Origin: Nocardioides cavernae
GTDB taxonomy: Bacteria; Actinomycetota; Actinomycetes; Propionibacteriales; Nocardioidaceae
Reading direction: 5' to 3'
Assembly (NCBI RefSeq): GCF_016907475.1
Contig: NZ_JAFBCA010000001.1
Span: 4,340,001 to 4,404,000 of the forward strand
DNA length: 64,000 bases
Shown here: positions 34,171-42,812 of the stretch, piece by piece
Position numbering within the stretch: position 1 is the stretch's first letter
Layout of the letters: each line of letters begins with the position of its first letter
The notes under the pieces: model-generated
Told to the model about the DNA's origin: nothing
Database searches by the model: none
The model's input: the letters and a program-made list of their open reading frames with translations, nothing else
Position numbers and translations under genes: made by a program

Positions 34171-35496
34171 ATGAGGACCCGAGACACGTTGCCCCTCGCG
34201 ACGGTGCTGCTCGCCGCTCTCGTCGCCGGCTGTAGCGACGGCGAGGCCCGACTCGAGCCGCCCGAGTCGACCGAGTCCTCCGCGCCCGCGGACGCGGACT
34301 CGACCACGCCCTCCTCGCCCCGGCCGATGTCGCAGCACCGGCTCGACAAGCTGACGCACCTCCTCGAGAGGGTGGAGCACCTCGATCGCATCCCACCCGG
34401 CTTCGAGCTGCGGGACGTGGACTACACCTCCCGCAAAGCTGCCGTCGCCTACTTCGTCGACACCCGGGTCAGAGTCGACCGGGGGACGATCATCGCGACC
34501 ACGGACGACAACTGGGCCCACGCCACCCGGCTGCGCATCAGCCACGAGCTCGCCGACCTCGTTGACTACCTGCCGCTGGGCGAGGGTGCGGTCGGGATCA
34601 AGGCACAGGACCAGTGGCCCCGCAGGTCGTACCCGCCCTTCGTCCTCTACCCGGGTGGCGAGACGAAGCCGTTACGGGTCGCGGAGGACACCAGTCTCGA
34701 CGCGGACAGCGAACTCCTCGGGATCGGCCTCTACAACCTGATCGGGGACCTGCCGGTGGACCCGGGCGATGGTCTCAGGACCGATGGGGACGGGTCCCAG
34801 GGCATGTGGGCGGCCGACGTGGAGGCCGCAGAGATCTACCCGATCCCCGGCTCGCCACTCGGTGACGTACGTGGGAGCCTGCCCGGTCGCAACGGCTCGC
34901 TGATGACCACCGTCGGCTACCGGAACGGCGTCGGCGACGGAGTGTGGCGTTTCGAGACCTCCACCGACAAAGGCCTGTCGTGGGACAGGAGGGACGTGGC
35001 ACTGCCGCTCGGGGTCAAGTACCTCTGGCGGTACGCAGACGAGTCGACGCTTGCCGTTGGCCCCGGGCGCCTCCAGGCGATCGCGATGTCGGACATGCTG
35101 CCGGACCTCCCGAAGTACCTGTGGGAGCTGTGGTGGACCGGTGACGAGAAAGAATTCCGCCGTGTCGAGCTGCCGTGGGACCGGCTGCGCTTCGGCGGCA
35201 TGGCGTTCACCCCGGACGGCGCGCTGCTCATCGCGGAGGTGACGGGCTCGGAGCACTACTGCGACGAGCTCGCCTGCAACCGGCCGGGACAGATCTGGCG
35301 ACTCGCCTCGCCCGGTGCCGCGCCGAAGCTCGTGGCCGACGCCCCGAGGCTATTCGGTCCCTTCTGGGCCGTTGGGATCTACCCATCGGGTGGATGGATC
35401 GTCGCCCGCACCGGGATGCGTACGGTCGCGCTGTCCCGTGACGGCCACAGGTGGACGGAGGTCACACCGGGCGCACGGGACGTGTCAGGTCGCTGA
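34171..35496 (+). CDS. Asp-box beta-propeller lipoprotein of unknown function
   Basis: 441 residues. The N-terminus is a lipoprotein signal (MRTRDTLPLATVLLAALVAG then C; lipobox VAGC) followed by a Ser/Glu/Pro linker. Two Asp-box (BNR) motifs are visible, STDKGLSWDRR and SRDGHRWTEV, marking a sialidase-like propeller; FTPDGALLIAEV is a similar blade. No catalytic sialidase Arg triad is obvious, so it may only bind a ligand on the cell surface. Not clearly linked to its neighbours; the 155 bp before it, between the pepN stop and this start, show nothing notable. Confidence 0.75.
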   Translation: MRTRDTLPLATVLLAALVAGCSDGEARLEPPESTESSAPADADSTTPSSPRPMSQHRLDKLTHLLERVEHLDRIPPGFELRDVDYTSRKAAVAYFVDTRVRVDRGTIIATTDDNWAHATRLRISHELADLVDYLPLGEGAVGIKAQDQWPRRSYPPFVLYPGGETKPLRVAEDTSLDADSELLGIGLYNLIGDLPVDPGDGLRTDGDGSQGMWAADVEAAEIYPIPGSPLGDVRGSLPGRNGSLMTTVGYRNGVGDGVWRFETSTDKGLSWDRRDVALPLGVKYLWRYADESTLAVGPGRLQAIAMSDMLPDLPKYLWELWWTGDEKEFRRVELPWDRLRFGGMAFTPDGALLIAEVTGSEHYCDELACNRPGQIWRLASPGAAPKLVADAPRLFGPFWAVGIYPSGGWIVARTGMRTVALSRDGHRWTEVTPGARDVSGR

Positions 35497-35522
35497 TCAC
35501 CGCTACAGGTGATCGAACATGC

Positions 35523-35551
35523 TTGCGAATATGAGCGAATGAAGGTAAGAT
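35523..35551 (+). promoter_or_regulatory. sigma-70-type promoter upstream of the DUF222-HNH gene
   Basis: TTGCGA (35523-35528), 17-nt spacer, TAAGAT (35546-35551), in an A+T-rich stretch. Transcription would start near 35558, leaving a leader of about 117 nt before GTG 35675, unlike the leaderless style of neighbouring genes. Confidence 0.6.
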
Positions 35552-35674
35552 GGCGATGAACCTCAGCTGAGAGGTGTGCTACGAGGGCCTTGGCCCAGTT
35601 GGCGTCCTGGTGACGACCCGTTGACCTGCCGCACGTGCGTGTGGCGTGGAACCCGTCGTCGAAGGAGGCCGCCC

Positions 35675-36946
35675 GTGACTCGTCATCCGATCATCGCCGC
35701 GGCCTGCGACGTCCGGGCGTCGCTCAAGGCCGTGGCTGGCGCGAACCCGACGTTCATGACGGTCAGCGAGAAGGCGGCGGCGCTGCGTGAGCTGGTGGCG
35801 GCGGAGGCCCAGCTGGTCGAGCTGCGGTTGCGGATCCTCGCCGACGCCGGTGACCTCGCCGCTGACACTGCGGCGAAGGACGCGGCGGGCTGGTTGGCGC
35901 AGCACACCCGGACGTCGTACGCCGACGCGCGATCCGACCTGCGCCTGGCCGGCGCGCTGGACCGGGAGCGGCCCGCGGTGGCGGCGGCGATGCGCGAGGG
36001 TGCGGCATCGCTGGCCCGGGCTCGGGTGATCGACCGCGCGCTCCGCTTGCTGCCCGCTGGGGTGGGTGCCGAGACCGTGGCGGCGGCCGAGGCACACCTC
36101 GTCGACCGTGCCGGGGAGTTCGGGCCGAAGGAGCTCGGCCGCATCGGACGCCGGATCCTCGACGTCGTCGCCCCCGAGATCGCCGAAGCCACCGAAGCCG
36201 CCCGCCTGGCCGACCTCGAAACCCACGCGGCCGATCTCACCCGGCTCACGATGCGTCGCCTCGGCGACGGCACCACCCGCCTCTCCTCCCGCCTGCCCGA
36301 CGCCGCCGCCACCCGGCTCGCGACCTACCTCGAAGCGTTCACCAACCCGCGGGCAGCACGCGATCCGCAGGGCGCGGCTACGGCCGGTGACCCGGTGCCG
36401 CGGCTGGCCTACCCGAAGCGGATGGGGCAGGCGTTCGTCCAGCTCCTCGAGTCCCTCGACCCCACCCGGCTCCCGATCCACGGCGGCGACGCCACCACCC
36501 TCGTGGTCACCGTGTCCCTGGACGCGCTGAGGGCCGACCTCGCCACCGCCGACCTCATCGGCGCCGGCCTCGTCCCGGGCGACGACCTCACCGGCGACCA
36601 GCTCACGGCCGCCCAGGCACGACGCCTGGCGTGCACGGCGAAGATCCTGCCCGTCGTCCTCGGCGGCGACAGCCTCCCCCTCGACCTCGGCCGCACCCGC
36701 CGCCTCTACACACCCGCCCAGCGCAAGGCACTCCTGGTCCGCGACCGCACCTGCCGCGGCGAGGGCTGCGACGTCCCCGGCACCTGGTGCGAGGCCCACC
36801 ACCTCGATCCCTGGGTGCCGACCGGCCGGACCGACCTCGACAACGGCGTCCTGCCCTGCAGCCACCACCACCATCGAGCCCACGGACCACGATGGCGCCT
36901 CCAACGCCTCCCCAACGGCGACTACCGCTTCCACCGACGCAGATAG
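35675..36946 (+). CDS. DUF222 / HNH endonuclease-domain protein (13E12 repeat type)
   Basis: 423 residues from GTG 35675 with AAGGAGG eight bases upstream. The DUF222 region covers about 25-300; the C-terminal HNH motif is at about 365-410 (CRGEGCDVPGTWCEAHHLDPW, then DNGVLPCSHHHHRAHG). Proteins of this 13E12-type family occur in many copies in Nocardioidaceae and mycobacteria and are often called REP-like, but activity has rarely been shown. The gene differs from neighbours by a conventional promoter and long leader. A nested hairpin after the stop could end transcription. Confidence 0.9.
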   Translation: MTRHPIIAAACDVRASLKAVAGANPTFMTVSEKAAALRELVAAEAQLVELRLRILADAGDLAADTAAKDAAGWLAQHTRTSYADARSDLRLAGALDRERPAVAAAMREGAASLARARVIDRALRLLPAGVGAETVAAAEAHLVDRAGEFGPKELGRIGRRILDVVAPEIAEATEAARLADLETHAADLTRLTMRRLGDGTTRLSSRLPDAAATRLATYLEAFTNPRAARDPQGAATAGDPVPRLAYPKRMGQAFVQLLESLDPTRLPIHGGDATTLVVTVSLDALRADLATADLIGAGLVPGDDLTGDQLTAAQARRLACTAKILPVVLGGDSLPLDLGRTRRLYTPAQRKALLVRDRTCRGEGCDVPGTWCEAHHLDPWVPTGRTDLDNGVLPCSHHHHRAHGPRWRLQRLPNGDYRFHRRR

Positions 36947-36994
36947 GCGGCGACACCGAGCAGGTCCGATCTGCTCGACGCCCGTTTCGCCGCC
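36946..36994. terminator. nested hairpin after the HNH gene, possible terminator
   Basis: Outer arms GGCGGCG (36946-36952) and CGCCGCC (36988-36994) enclose inner arms CGAGCAG (36957-36963) and CTGCTCG (36971-36977); only two T follow. It lies between convergent genes, which fits a bidirectional terminator, but the poor T-tract makes this tentative. Confidence 0.4.
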
Positions 36995-37046
36995 TTGGCA
37001 CGATCGGGGCGGCGCGACGATCCGCGCTGTGGTCACCGACCCGCGG

Positions 37047-37937
37047 TCAGCCAGGTCCCGGTCCCCTGGCTTCGGTGCGCGCCTCGATCGCTCGCAGCAC
37101 CGCAACCATGTCTGCATGACCGTGACCCAGCTGCTCGGCCTCCGCGAACAGGTCGCGGCAGGTGTCGAGGACGGGAGAGGACACGCCGGCCCGACGGGCT
37201 GCCTCCGCGACGAGACGGCTGTTGTAGTGCACGTCACTGATCGACGCCTGCACCTCGAAGTCGCCCAGCACCAGCTTCTCCAACTTGATCCGAGAGACGC
37301 CGCTGGCCATCGGCCCGGCGTCCAGCACCGAACGAAAGGCCTCGACGTCCAAGCCGTTGTTCTCGGCGAAGTGGAACGCCTCCGCGAGGCCCGCGACCTG
37401 GGTGATGAGGAAGAGGTTGACTGCCAGCTTCATGCGCGTGGCGTTCGGGACCTCACCGCACATGACCGTGGTCGAGCACAGCGGTGCGAGCAGGGGAAGG
37501 ACCGCATCCACGGCTGCGGTCGGGCCGGCCACCATGCCCACCAGCTGACCTGCCTCCGCGGGGCGACGCGACCCCGACACCGGCGCCTCGACAAAGCGGC
37601 CGCCTGCCGACTCGATGTCCCTGGAGAGTCGCTCCGAGTACGCCGCCGCCGTCGTGCCCATGTGGACGAGCGTCCGTCCGGACACCATCTGGTCGAAGCG
37701 GGGGGTGCCACGCTCGAGCACCTCGTCGATGACCGCGCCGTTCGCCAGCATGAGGAACACCGTCGTCGAGTCGCGGAACACGTGAGCCGGACTACGAGCG
37801 ACCGTGGCGCCGGCCTCGGCCACGAGTTCTGCCTTGTCGCGAGACCGGTTCCAGACCATCAGGGTCGTACCCGCACGAACCATGTTGAGCGCCATGGGCA
37901 GGCCCATGTTTCCGAGCCCGATGAATCCGACACTCAT
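37047..37937 (-). CDS. NAD(P)-dependent beta-hydroxyacid dehydrogenase (3-hydroxyisobutyrate dehydrogenase family)
   Basis: 296 residues with the N-terminal dinucleotide fold SVGFIGLGNMGLPMALNMVRAG, substrate loop VEAPVSGSRRPAEAGQL and catalytic lysine in NATRMKLAVNLFLITQVAG (about residue 170). Such enzymes oxidise 3-hydroxyisobutyrate, tartronate semialdehyde, or reduce related imines/aldehydes; the substrate cannot be fixed here. It starts at ATG 37937. The 185 bp between it and the 38123 gene show no further gene. Confidence 0.9.
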   Translation of the reverse strand: MSVGFIGLGNMGLPMALNMVRAGTTLMVWNRSRDKAELVAEAGATVARSPAHVFRDSTTVFLMLANGAVIDEVLERGTPRFDQMVSGRTLVHMGTTAAAYSERLSRDIESAGGRFVEAPVSGSRRPAEAGQLVGMVAGPTAAVDAVLPLLAPLCSTTVMCGEVPNATRMKLAVNLFLITQVAGLAEAFHFAENNGLDVEAFRSVLDAGPMASGVSRIKLEKLVLGDFEVQASISDVHYNSRLVAEAARRAGVSSPVLDTCRDLFAEAEQLGHGHADMVAVLRAIEARTEARGPGPG

Positions 37938-38122
37938 GAACGCCTCCCGCGACTCGTGACCGACCCCTCGCCGATGGCCGGCTCAGGTGCTCACCTCCGA
38001 GCCGTACCGTGATCAAGCGTGCCGCTCGGCCGCAGGCGCGGACCAGCGCCCATCCGGCCAGTTGTCGCCGGATAGGCGCCACCACGGTGGTCCAGCCAAG
38101 TTCCAGATCGCCGCAGGGACGG

Positions 38123-38881
38123 TCAGCGCCTCCGGTGACCCGGTGGCGCGGTCGTCGGCGCCTCCCACGCCTCACCGAGGAAGCTTCGGCGGCCTCGACC
38201 CGCAGATGTCCGAGCTGCACTCGGCCGCCGGGGTCCGGACGTCGCCGGCCACACAGCGCACCCTGCCGCGACGAGCAGTGCTCCTGTCACCGCTCCCGTC
38301 CAAGGCGTGGAGTCATGCGACATGTACCCGAGCAGGATCGGGGCGAAGATGAGCTCCGCCAACGGGGTGGCCATGGCGATGAGGACGGTGACGACGACGC
38401 GCCACCGCGTCGTCCGCCGAGCGGTGTGGTCGTCGCGGCTCGTCGCCGCGGCCAGTGCCAGTGCGATCGGCAGGCCGAAGGACCAGACCAGGATCGTGGG
38501 AAGAACTCCCGCTGCCAGGGCCTCGTGGCTGAGTCCGGCATGCCACGTCGACCCACCGATGAGAAGGACAGACAGCGCGGGAAACGCCACCGCCAGGCAC
38601 ACGAGCGGGCGGCGGGGCAGCCACAACCACGGCAGCAACGTCACCCCGATGGCCAGGAGAGTCATCGCGACTCCGGCGAGCTGAGCCGCGTTGCCGACGG
38701 CGACCCACGGAGCAGTCGGTGCGACGTAGTCGTACAGATGGTCCTGGAGCTGGATGCACGCAACGGCGTCGAAGTCGCCGAGCTTGCAGGCGGGCCACCA
38801 GCGCTGCGCCGCGGCAGCCACCCACAGCGCACCCGCGAGCGCGATCAAGGCGGCCACCGCCGCTCGCACGAGCCCGCGCAT
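38123..38881 (-). CDS. multi-pass membrane protein of unknown function
   Basis: 252 residues from ATG 38881 with GGGAGGG before it; about six helices between residues 3 and 205, with His/Trp in STWHAGLSHEALA and HD in GYMSHDSTPW. The last 35 residues are Arg/Pro/Ser-rich. The frame to 38944 adds an Arg-rich stretch and is rejected. No family recognised. Confidence 0.72.
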   Translation of the reverse strand: MRGLVRAAVAALIALAGALWVAAAAQRWWPACKLGDFDAVACIQLQDHLYDYVAPTAPWVAVGNAAQLAGVAMTLLAIGVTLLPWLWLPRRPLVCLAVAFPALSVLLIGGSTWHAGLSHEALAAGVLPTILVWSFGLPIALALAAATSRDDHTARRTTRWRVVVTVLIAMATPLAELIFAPILLGYMSHDSTPWTGAVTGALLVAAGCAVWPATSGPRRPSAARTSAGRGRRSFLGEAWEAPTTAPPGHRRR

Positions 38882-39033
38882 GAAGTCCCTCCCAACGTCG
38901 ACCCCACGTTCCCTGCCCGGACACGCACGAGCACGCGCGCGCACCCGGACGTACTCGACTTCGGGGATCGGCGTCGATGCGTCCCATCGCCGCCCGTCAC
39001 GCGATGCGTTCCCGCGGGCCCCGTGCCGCGGGC

Positions 39034-39414
39034 TCAGCCACCGTAGCGGTCGGCCACCTCGTCGAACCGCTCGCTCGACCTCGCCACGATCTCGCGGTAG
39101 TCGTCGTCGTCGAGCTGCAGGATCTTCATCAGGGGCGTGACCTCACGGCGTCGGGCCACCTCGCTCTCCTGCTCCTCCGGGTCCGTGTCACGGGTGGTGA
39201 TCTCGAACGACATCGCGCATGCCAGCGCCACTGCCGCACTCACGGCGGACAGGTCCTCGTGCGCCTCGTGGTGGTCCCGGATGCCGTCGACGATCGTCAA
39301 CGGGAGTCCCCACGCCTCGACCACTGCAGCGCCGATGTCGGCGTGGGTAAGCCCGAAGACCACCCGCTCGGTCTCGAGCAGGTCCGCCGGGTCCACGAGC
39401 GGTGCGGTGGTCAC
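39034..39414 (-). CDS. C-terminal part of an HDOD-domain protein (truncated)
   Basis: 126 residues from a GTG at 39414. The segment LLETERVVFGLTHADIGAAV followed by EAWGLPLTIVDGIRDHHEA is the C-terminal half of an HDOD domain (the G-x2-HA-x-IG and the IxxHH signatures); usual HDOD proteins are 270 residues or more, so the N-terminal half is missing. Upstream bases in frame encode plausible residues but no start or earlier HDOD motif. It may be a remnant of a longer gene or a short stand-alone signalling protein. Confidence in the family is fair, in functionality low. Confidence 0.6.
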   Translation of the reverse strand: MTTAPLVDPADLLETERVVFGLTHADIGAAVVEAWGLPLTIVDGIRDHHEAHEDLSAVSAAVALACAMSFEITTRDTDPEEQESEVARRREVTPLMKILQLDDDDYREIVARSSERFDEVADRYGG

Positions 39415-39550
39415 GTCCGGGTGATCGGCACGCCGGGGCGAGACCTGAGGGAGACGGGCTGGTTGGAATGGTGGGACGTGTCGCCGCCATCGGGCGCCAC
39501 CCGAACGGGCAGTGAAGACGCGCAGTGGTGCCGCGTCCTACCCTCCCGAG

Positions 39551-40165
39551 ATGGACTTCGAGTGGACGACCTCCTGCCGGGCGTTCGGCGACGCGGCCGA
39601 GTGGTTCGTCACCACCGCCGCCCTGGCGGGCGGCCGGTGGACGGAGCCCGGCCTGGGCGAGTGGGACGTGCGCAGCCTGGTGGGCCACACCAGCCGTGCG
39701 CTGCTGACGGTCGAGACGTACCTCGCCAGCCCTGCGGACTCCGTCGAGGTCGGTTCGGCGGCGGACTACTACCGCGCGACCCGGGCTGTCGCCGCGGGAC
39801 CCGACGTCGCGGCTCGCGGCAGGGCAGCCGGCGAGGCGCTGGGGACGGACCCGGCTGCCGCCGTCGCGGCGCTCGCCGCCCGAGTGGTTCCCCTGGTCGC
39901 GGCGTGCGAGGGCACCGAGGTGGTCACCACGATCGCCGGCGGGATGCGGCTGGCGGACTACCTGCCGACCCGCACCTTCGAGCTCGTCGTCCACACCGCG
40001 GACCTCGCAGCCGCCCTGGGCCTGGCGTCCGAGCCGCCACCGGCCCCCGCCGCGCAGGCCTTCGACCTGGTCGCGCAGCTCGCCGTCAGCGACGGTCGTG
40101 CCACGGCCCTCCTGCGTGCCGCCACCGGGCGGGAGGGACTTCCGCCCGGCTTCTCGGTGCTGTGA
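39551..40165 (+). CDS. maleylpyruvate isomerase-fold (DinB-like) protein
   Basis: 204 residues from ATG 39551; TACCCT (39539-39544) ends 7 nt upstream, a leaderless start. LGEWDVRSLVGHTSRALLTVE carries the His of the mycothiol-dependent maleylpyruvate isomerase N-terminal domain, and TFELVVHTADLAAALGL the second His. Enzymes of this group use or sense mycothiol, the actinobacterial thiol; no specific reaction can be assigned. It is well separated from a promoter region of about 135 nt facing the HDOD gene. Confidence 0.82.
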   Translation: MDFEWTTSCRAFGDAAEWFVTTAALAGGRWTEPGLGEWDVRSLVGHTSRALLTVETYLASPADSVEVGSAADYYRATRAVAAGPDVAARGRAAGEALGTDPAAAVAALAARVVPLVAACEGTEVVTTIAGGMRLADYLPTRTFELVVHTADLAAALGLASEPPPAPAAQAFDLVAQLAVSDGRATALLRAATGREGLPPGFSVL

Positions 40166-40201
40166 CGCGGATCGGGGACGCACCACCCCTACCCTGACTC
40201 C

Positions 40202-40585
40202 ATGCCAGCGCCCCGCACCCGCCGCGCGAGAGCGGCCCGGAAGCGCCAGCGGCGGATGGCGAGCGTCGAGCACGACCTCAGCCCTGACGACTGGACCGCG
40301 CTGCAGGACGCCTGGGGAGGGTGCGCCTACTGCGGTGCGACGGCCGGCGCGCTGCAGAAGGACTGCGTGCTCCCGATCTCCCGCGGCGGTCGCTACACGC
40401 TGCTCAACGTCGTCCCCGCGTGCGCCTCGTGCAACGCGAGCAAGTGCAACGACGAGGTCACCGGCTGGCTGCGCCGCAAGCGGCTCGACGAGCGCGCCTT
40501 CCTGGTGCGTCTCGCGACGGTGCAGGCCGAGCTCCGGCAGCCGGCTACAGCGGCGTGTCCGCCGGCACCACCCGCAGCACGCTGA
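40202..40585 (+). CDS. small HNH endonuclease-domain protein
   Basis: 127 residues with a basic N-terminus (PRTRRARAARKRQRR) and a zinc/HNH-type core: GGCAYCGATAG (C-x2-C), PISRGGRYTLLNVVPACASCNASK (second C-x2-C, after the HNH-type N-V-V-P region), closely matching HNH family proteins. Function could be a nuclease or inactive relative. ATG 40202 has TACCCT (40190-40195) seven nt upstream. The last 41 nt overlap the convergent hypothetical gene 40545-40826. Confidence 0.8.
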   Translation: MPAPRTRRARAARKRQRRMASVEHDLSPDDWTALQDAWGGCAYCGATAGALQKDCVLPISRGGRYTLLNVVPACASCNASKCNDEVTGWLRRKRLDERAFLVRLATVQAELRQPATAACPPAPPAAR

Positions 40586-40826
40586 CCGTCCCGGCCTCCC
40601 GACCCACCACGACCTTCACCCCGTCCAACCGTCCGAGCGCCGCGCGTACGTCGTCGACCTCGAGCCGCGTGTCGACTGCGATGTCGACGTCGCGGACCGG
40701 CACGGCCGTGTCCGGCCAGTCGGACGAGTCGACCTCGAAGGGGTCGAAGTCGGTCTGGGCCGCCGACCACAGCTGCAGCGCGGACTCGGCGACGATGTCG
40801 TCGGTGGTGGACTGATCGGAGGTCAT
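40545..40826 (-). CDS. hypothetical protein
   Basis: 93 residues, acidic (DFDPFEVDSSDWPDTAVPVRD), with a beta-rich C-terminus (VVVGREAGTVSVLRVVPAD). No domain recognised. It starts at ATG 40826 and overlaps the convergent HNH gene by 41 nt. Codon pattern is compatible with a real gene but support is limited to open frame and amino-acid composition. Confidence 0.6.
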   Translation of the reverse strand: MTSDQSTTDDIVAESALQLWSAAQTDFDPFEVDSSDWPDTAVPVRDVDIAVDTRLEVDDVRAALGRLDGVKVVVGREAGTVSVLRVVPADTPL

Positions 40827-40955
40827 GCGTCGAACGTACCCATCTCCGTGCGGTCGACTGGTCTCGCACCGGACCGGTCGGCCCTAGCCAGCAAGGGCGC
40901 GGCCCATCATGATGTGACCCCCGCCACACCCCGTCAGCACCCCGAGGAGCCGGAG

Positions 40956-42812
40956 ATGACCGCGACCGACACCCACCCCGACGTCCTCGCAGTGCGCGAG
41001 GAGTACGAGGCCCGCATCCTCGGGCTGCACATGCCGGCCACCGTGCGGAAGGCAGCGGAGACGTACGGCGACGCACCGGCCTTCTCCGACAAGTTCGACG
41101 TCGCCGAGGGCGAGACGTGGTCGACGATCAGCTGGACCGAGACGTGGGACCTGACCCGCCGGGTCGCCGCCGCCCTGATCGACCTCGGGGTCGAGCCGGG
41201 CGACCCCGTGGCGATCATGGCCGCCAACCGCACCGCGCACACGCTGGCCGACTACGGCGCCATGACCGCGGCCGCCGTGCCGATGTCGATCTACAACACC
41301 CTCGCCCAGGACCAGGTCGCCTTCATCGCGGGCGAGTCACGACCCGTCGTGGTGGTGCTCGAGGACCACGACCGCTACCAGCGGTGGGAGCGGGCGCTGG
41401 AGGAGGTCGACTCCATCCGCCACCTGGTCATGCTGTCCGACGCCGACCGCGTCGACGACCCGAGGGTCATGACGTGGCCCGACCTCCTTGCCCGCGGCGA
41501 CGACACCGGCCCCGTCGACGAGCGGATGGAGCGGATCACCCCCGACCTGCCGGCGACGTTCCTCTACACCTCCGGCACCACCGGCAACCCCAAGGGCGTG
41601 GTGCTCACCCACCACAACGTGATGTACGAGGCGGTCTCCACCCTCGACGCCGGCGGCCTGCACGGCCCGCAGCGCACGATCAGCTACCTGCCGCTCGCGC
41701 ACATCGCCGAGCGCATCCTGGCGACCTACGCTCCCCCGTTCCTGGGCAGCCACGTGCACGCGATCCCGGACCCGGCGGGCCTCCTCGGGGCGCTCGGCGA
41801 GGTGCATCCGACCGCCTTCTTCGGCGTCCCCCGCGTCTGGGAGAAGATCAAGACCGGCATCTCGGCCAAGCTCGCCGAGGACCCCGACCCCGCCAACCAG
41901 AAGCTGGTCACCGACGCGATGGCCGCGGGCCTCGCGTGGACGCAGGCCCACGAGTACGGCAACGCGATGACGCCCGAGGTCGAGGAGGCCTTCGCCAAGG
42001 CCGACGAGGCGATCCTGGCGTTCCTGCGCCTACTGCTCGGCCTCGACCAGGTGCAGTGGGCCGCGAGCGCCGCCGCCCCGATGCCGCTCGAGGTCGCGAA
42101 GTTCATGGGCGGGCTCGGCGTGCGGGTGTACGACGTCTACGGCATGACCGAGACGACCGGGGCCTTCACCTCCAACGGACCCGACGCCTTCAAGCTCGGC
42201 ACGGTCGGGCGACCCAACCCCGGCGTCGAGGTGCGACTCGCCGAGGACGGCGAGATCCTGTGCCGCGGCCCGGTCAACACCCCCGGCTACTACAAGCAGG
42301 AGGCCGCGACCCGCAACCTCATCGACGAGGCCGGCTGGATCCGCACCGGGGACATCGGCACGGTCGACGAGGACGGCTTCTACTCGGTGGTCGACCGCAA
42401 GAAGGAGCTGATCATCACCTCGGCGGGCAAGAACATCGCGCCCTCCAACATCGAGAACTACCTCAAGGAGTCGCCCATCGTCGGCCACGCCATGGCGCTC
42501 GGTGACGGCCAGTCGTACGTCGTCGCGATCCTCACCCTCGACGGCGAGATCGCACCGCTGGTCGCGGCCAGGATGGGCGTCGAGTTCACCGACCTCGCCG
42601 ACCTGTCGGCCAAGCCGGAGATCCGCGCGATGGCACAGGCCGCGGTCGACAAGGCCAACGAGCGGCTGTCGCGTCCCGAGCAGGTCAAGGCCTGGGAGCT
42701 GCTGCCCGACGAGTGGACCGCGGAGTCGGAGGAGCTCACGCCCACGCTCAAGCTCAAGCGGCGCGTCGTGAAGACCAAGTACGCCGACGTGGTGGACAAG
42801 CTCTACACGTGA
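40956..42812 (+). CDS. long-chain acyl-CoA synthetase (AMP-forming)
   Basis: 618 residues from ATG 40956; GGAG precedes it. AMP-binding signature LPATFLYTSGTTGNPKGVVLTHHN (about 190-213), DVYGMTETTGAFTS motif and the C-terminal RTGDIGTVDEDGFYSVVDRKKELI with the catalytic-lysine region TPTLKLKRRVVKTKYADVV are all present, as in FadD-type fatty-acid ligases. It activates fatty acids to acyl-CoA using ATP and CoA. Its stop overlaps the GTG of the GDPD gene by 4 nt and that gene overlaps the secreted-protein gene, so the three are one operon. Confidence 0.95.
   Translation: MTATDTHPDVLAVREEYEARILGLHMPATVRKAAETYGDAPAFSDKFDVAEGETWSTISWTETWDLTRRVAAALIDLGVEPGDPVAIMAANRTAHTLADYGAMTAAAVPMSIYNTLAQDQVAFIAGESRPVVVVLEDHDRYQRWERALEEVDSIRHLVMLSDADRVDDPRVMTWPDLLARGDDTGPVDERMERITPDLPATFLYTSGTTGNPKGVVLTHHNVMYEAVSTLDAGGLHGPQRTISYLPLAHIAERILATYAPPFLGSHVHAIPDPAGLLGALGEVHPTAFFGVPRVWEKIKTGISAKLAEDPDPANQKLVTDAMAAGLAWTQAHEYGNAMTPEVEEAFAKADEAILAFLRLLLGLDQVQWAASAAAPMPLEVAKFMGGLGVRVYDVYGMTETTGAFTSNGPDAFKLGTVGRPNPGVEVRLAEDGEILCRGPVNTPGYYKQEAATRNLIDEAGWIRTGDIGTVDEDGFYSVVDRKKELIITSAGKNIAPSNIENYLKESPIVGHAMALGDGQSYVVAILTLDGEIAPLVAARMGVEFTDLADLSAKPEIRAMAQAAVDKANERLSRPEQVKAWELLPDEWTAESEELTPTLKLKRRVVKTKYADVVDKLYT

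Noticed and set aside
35675..36946. DUF222-HNH gene as a mobile element
   Set aside because: No inverted repeats, target duplication, transposase or group II intron features are seen nearby.
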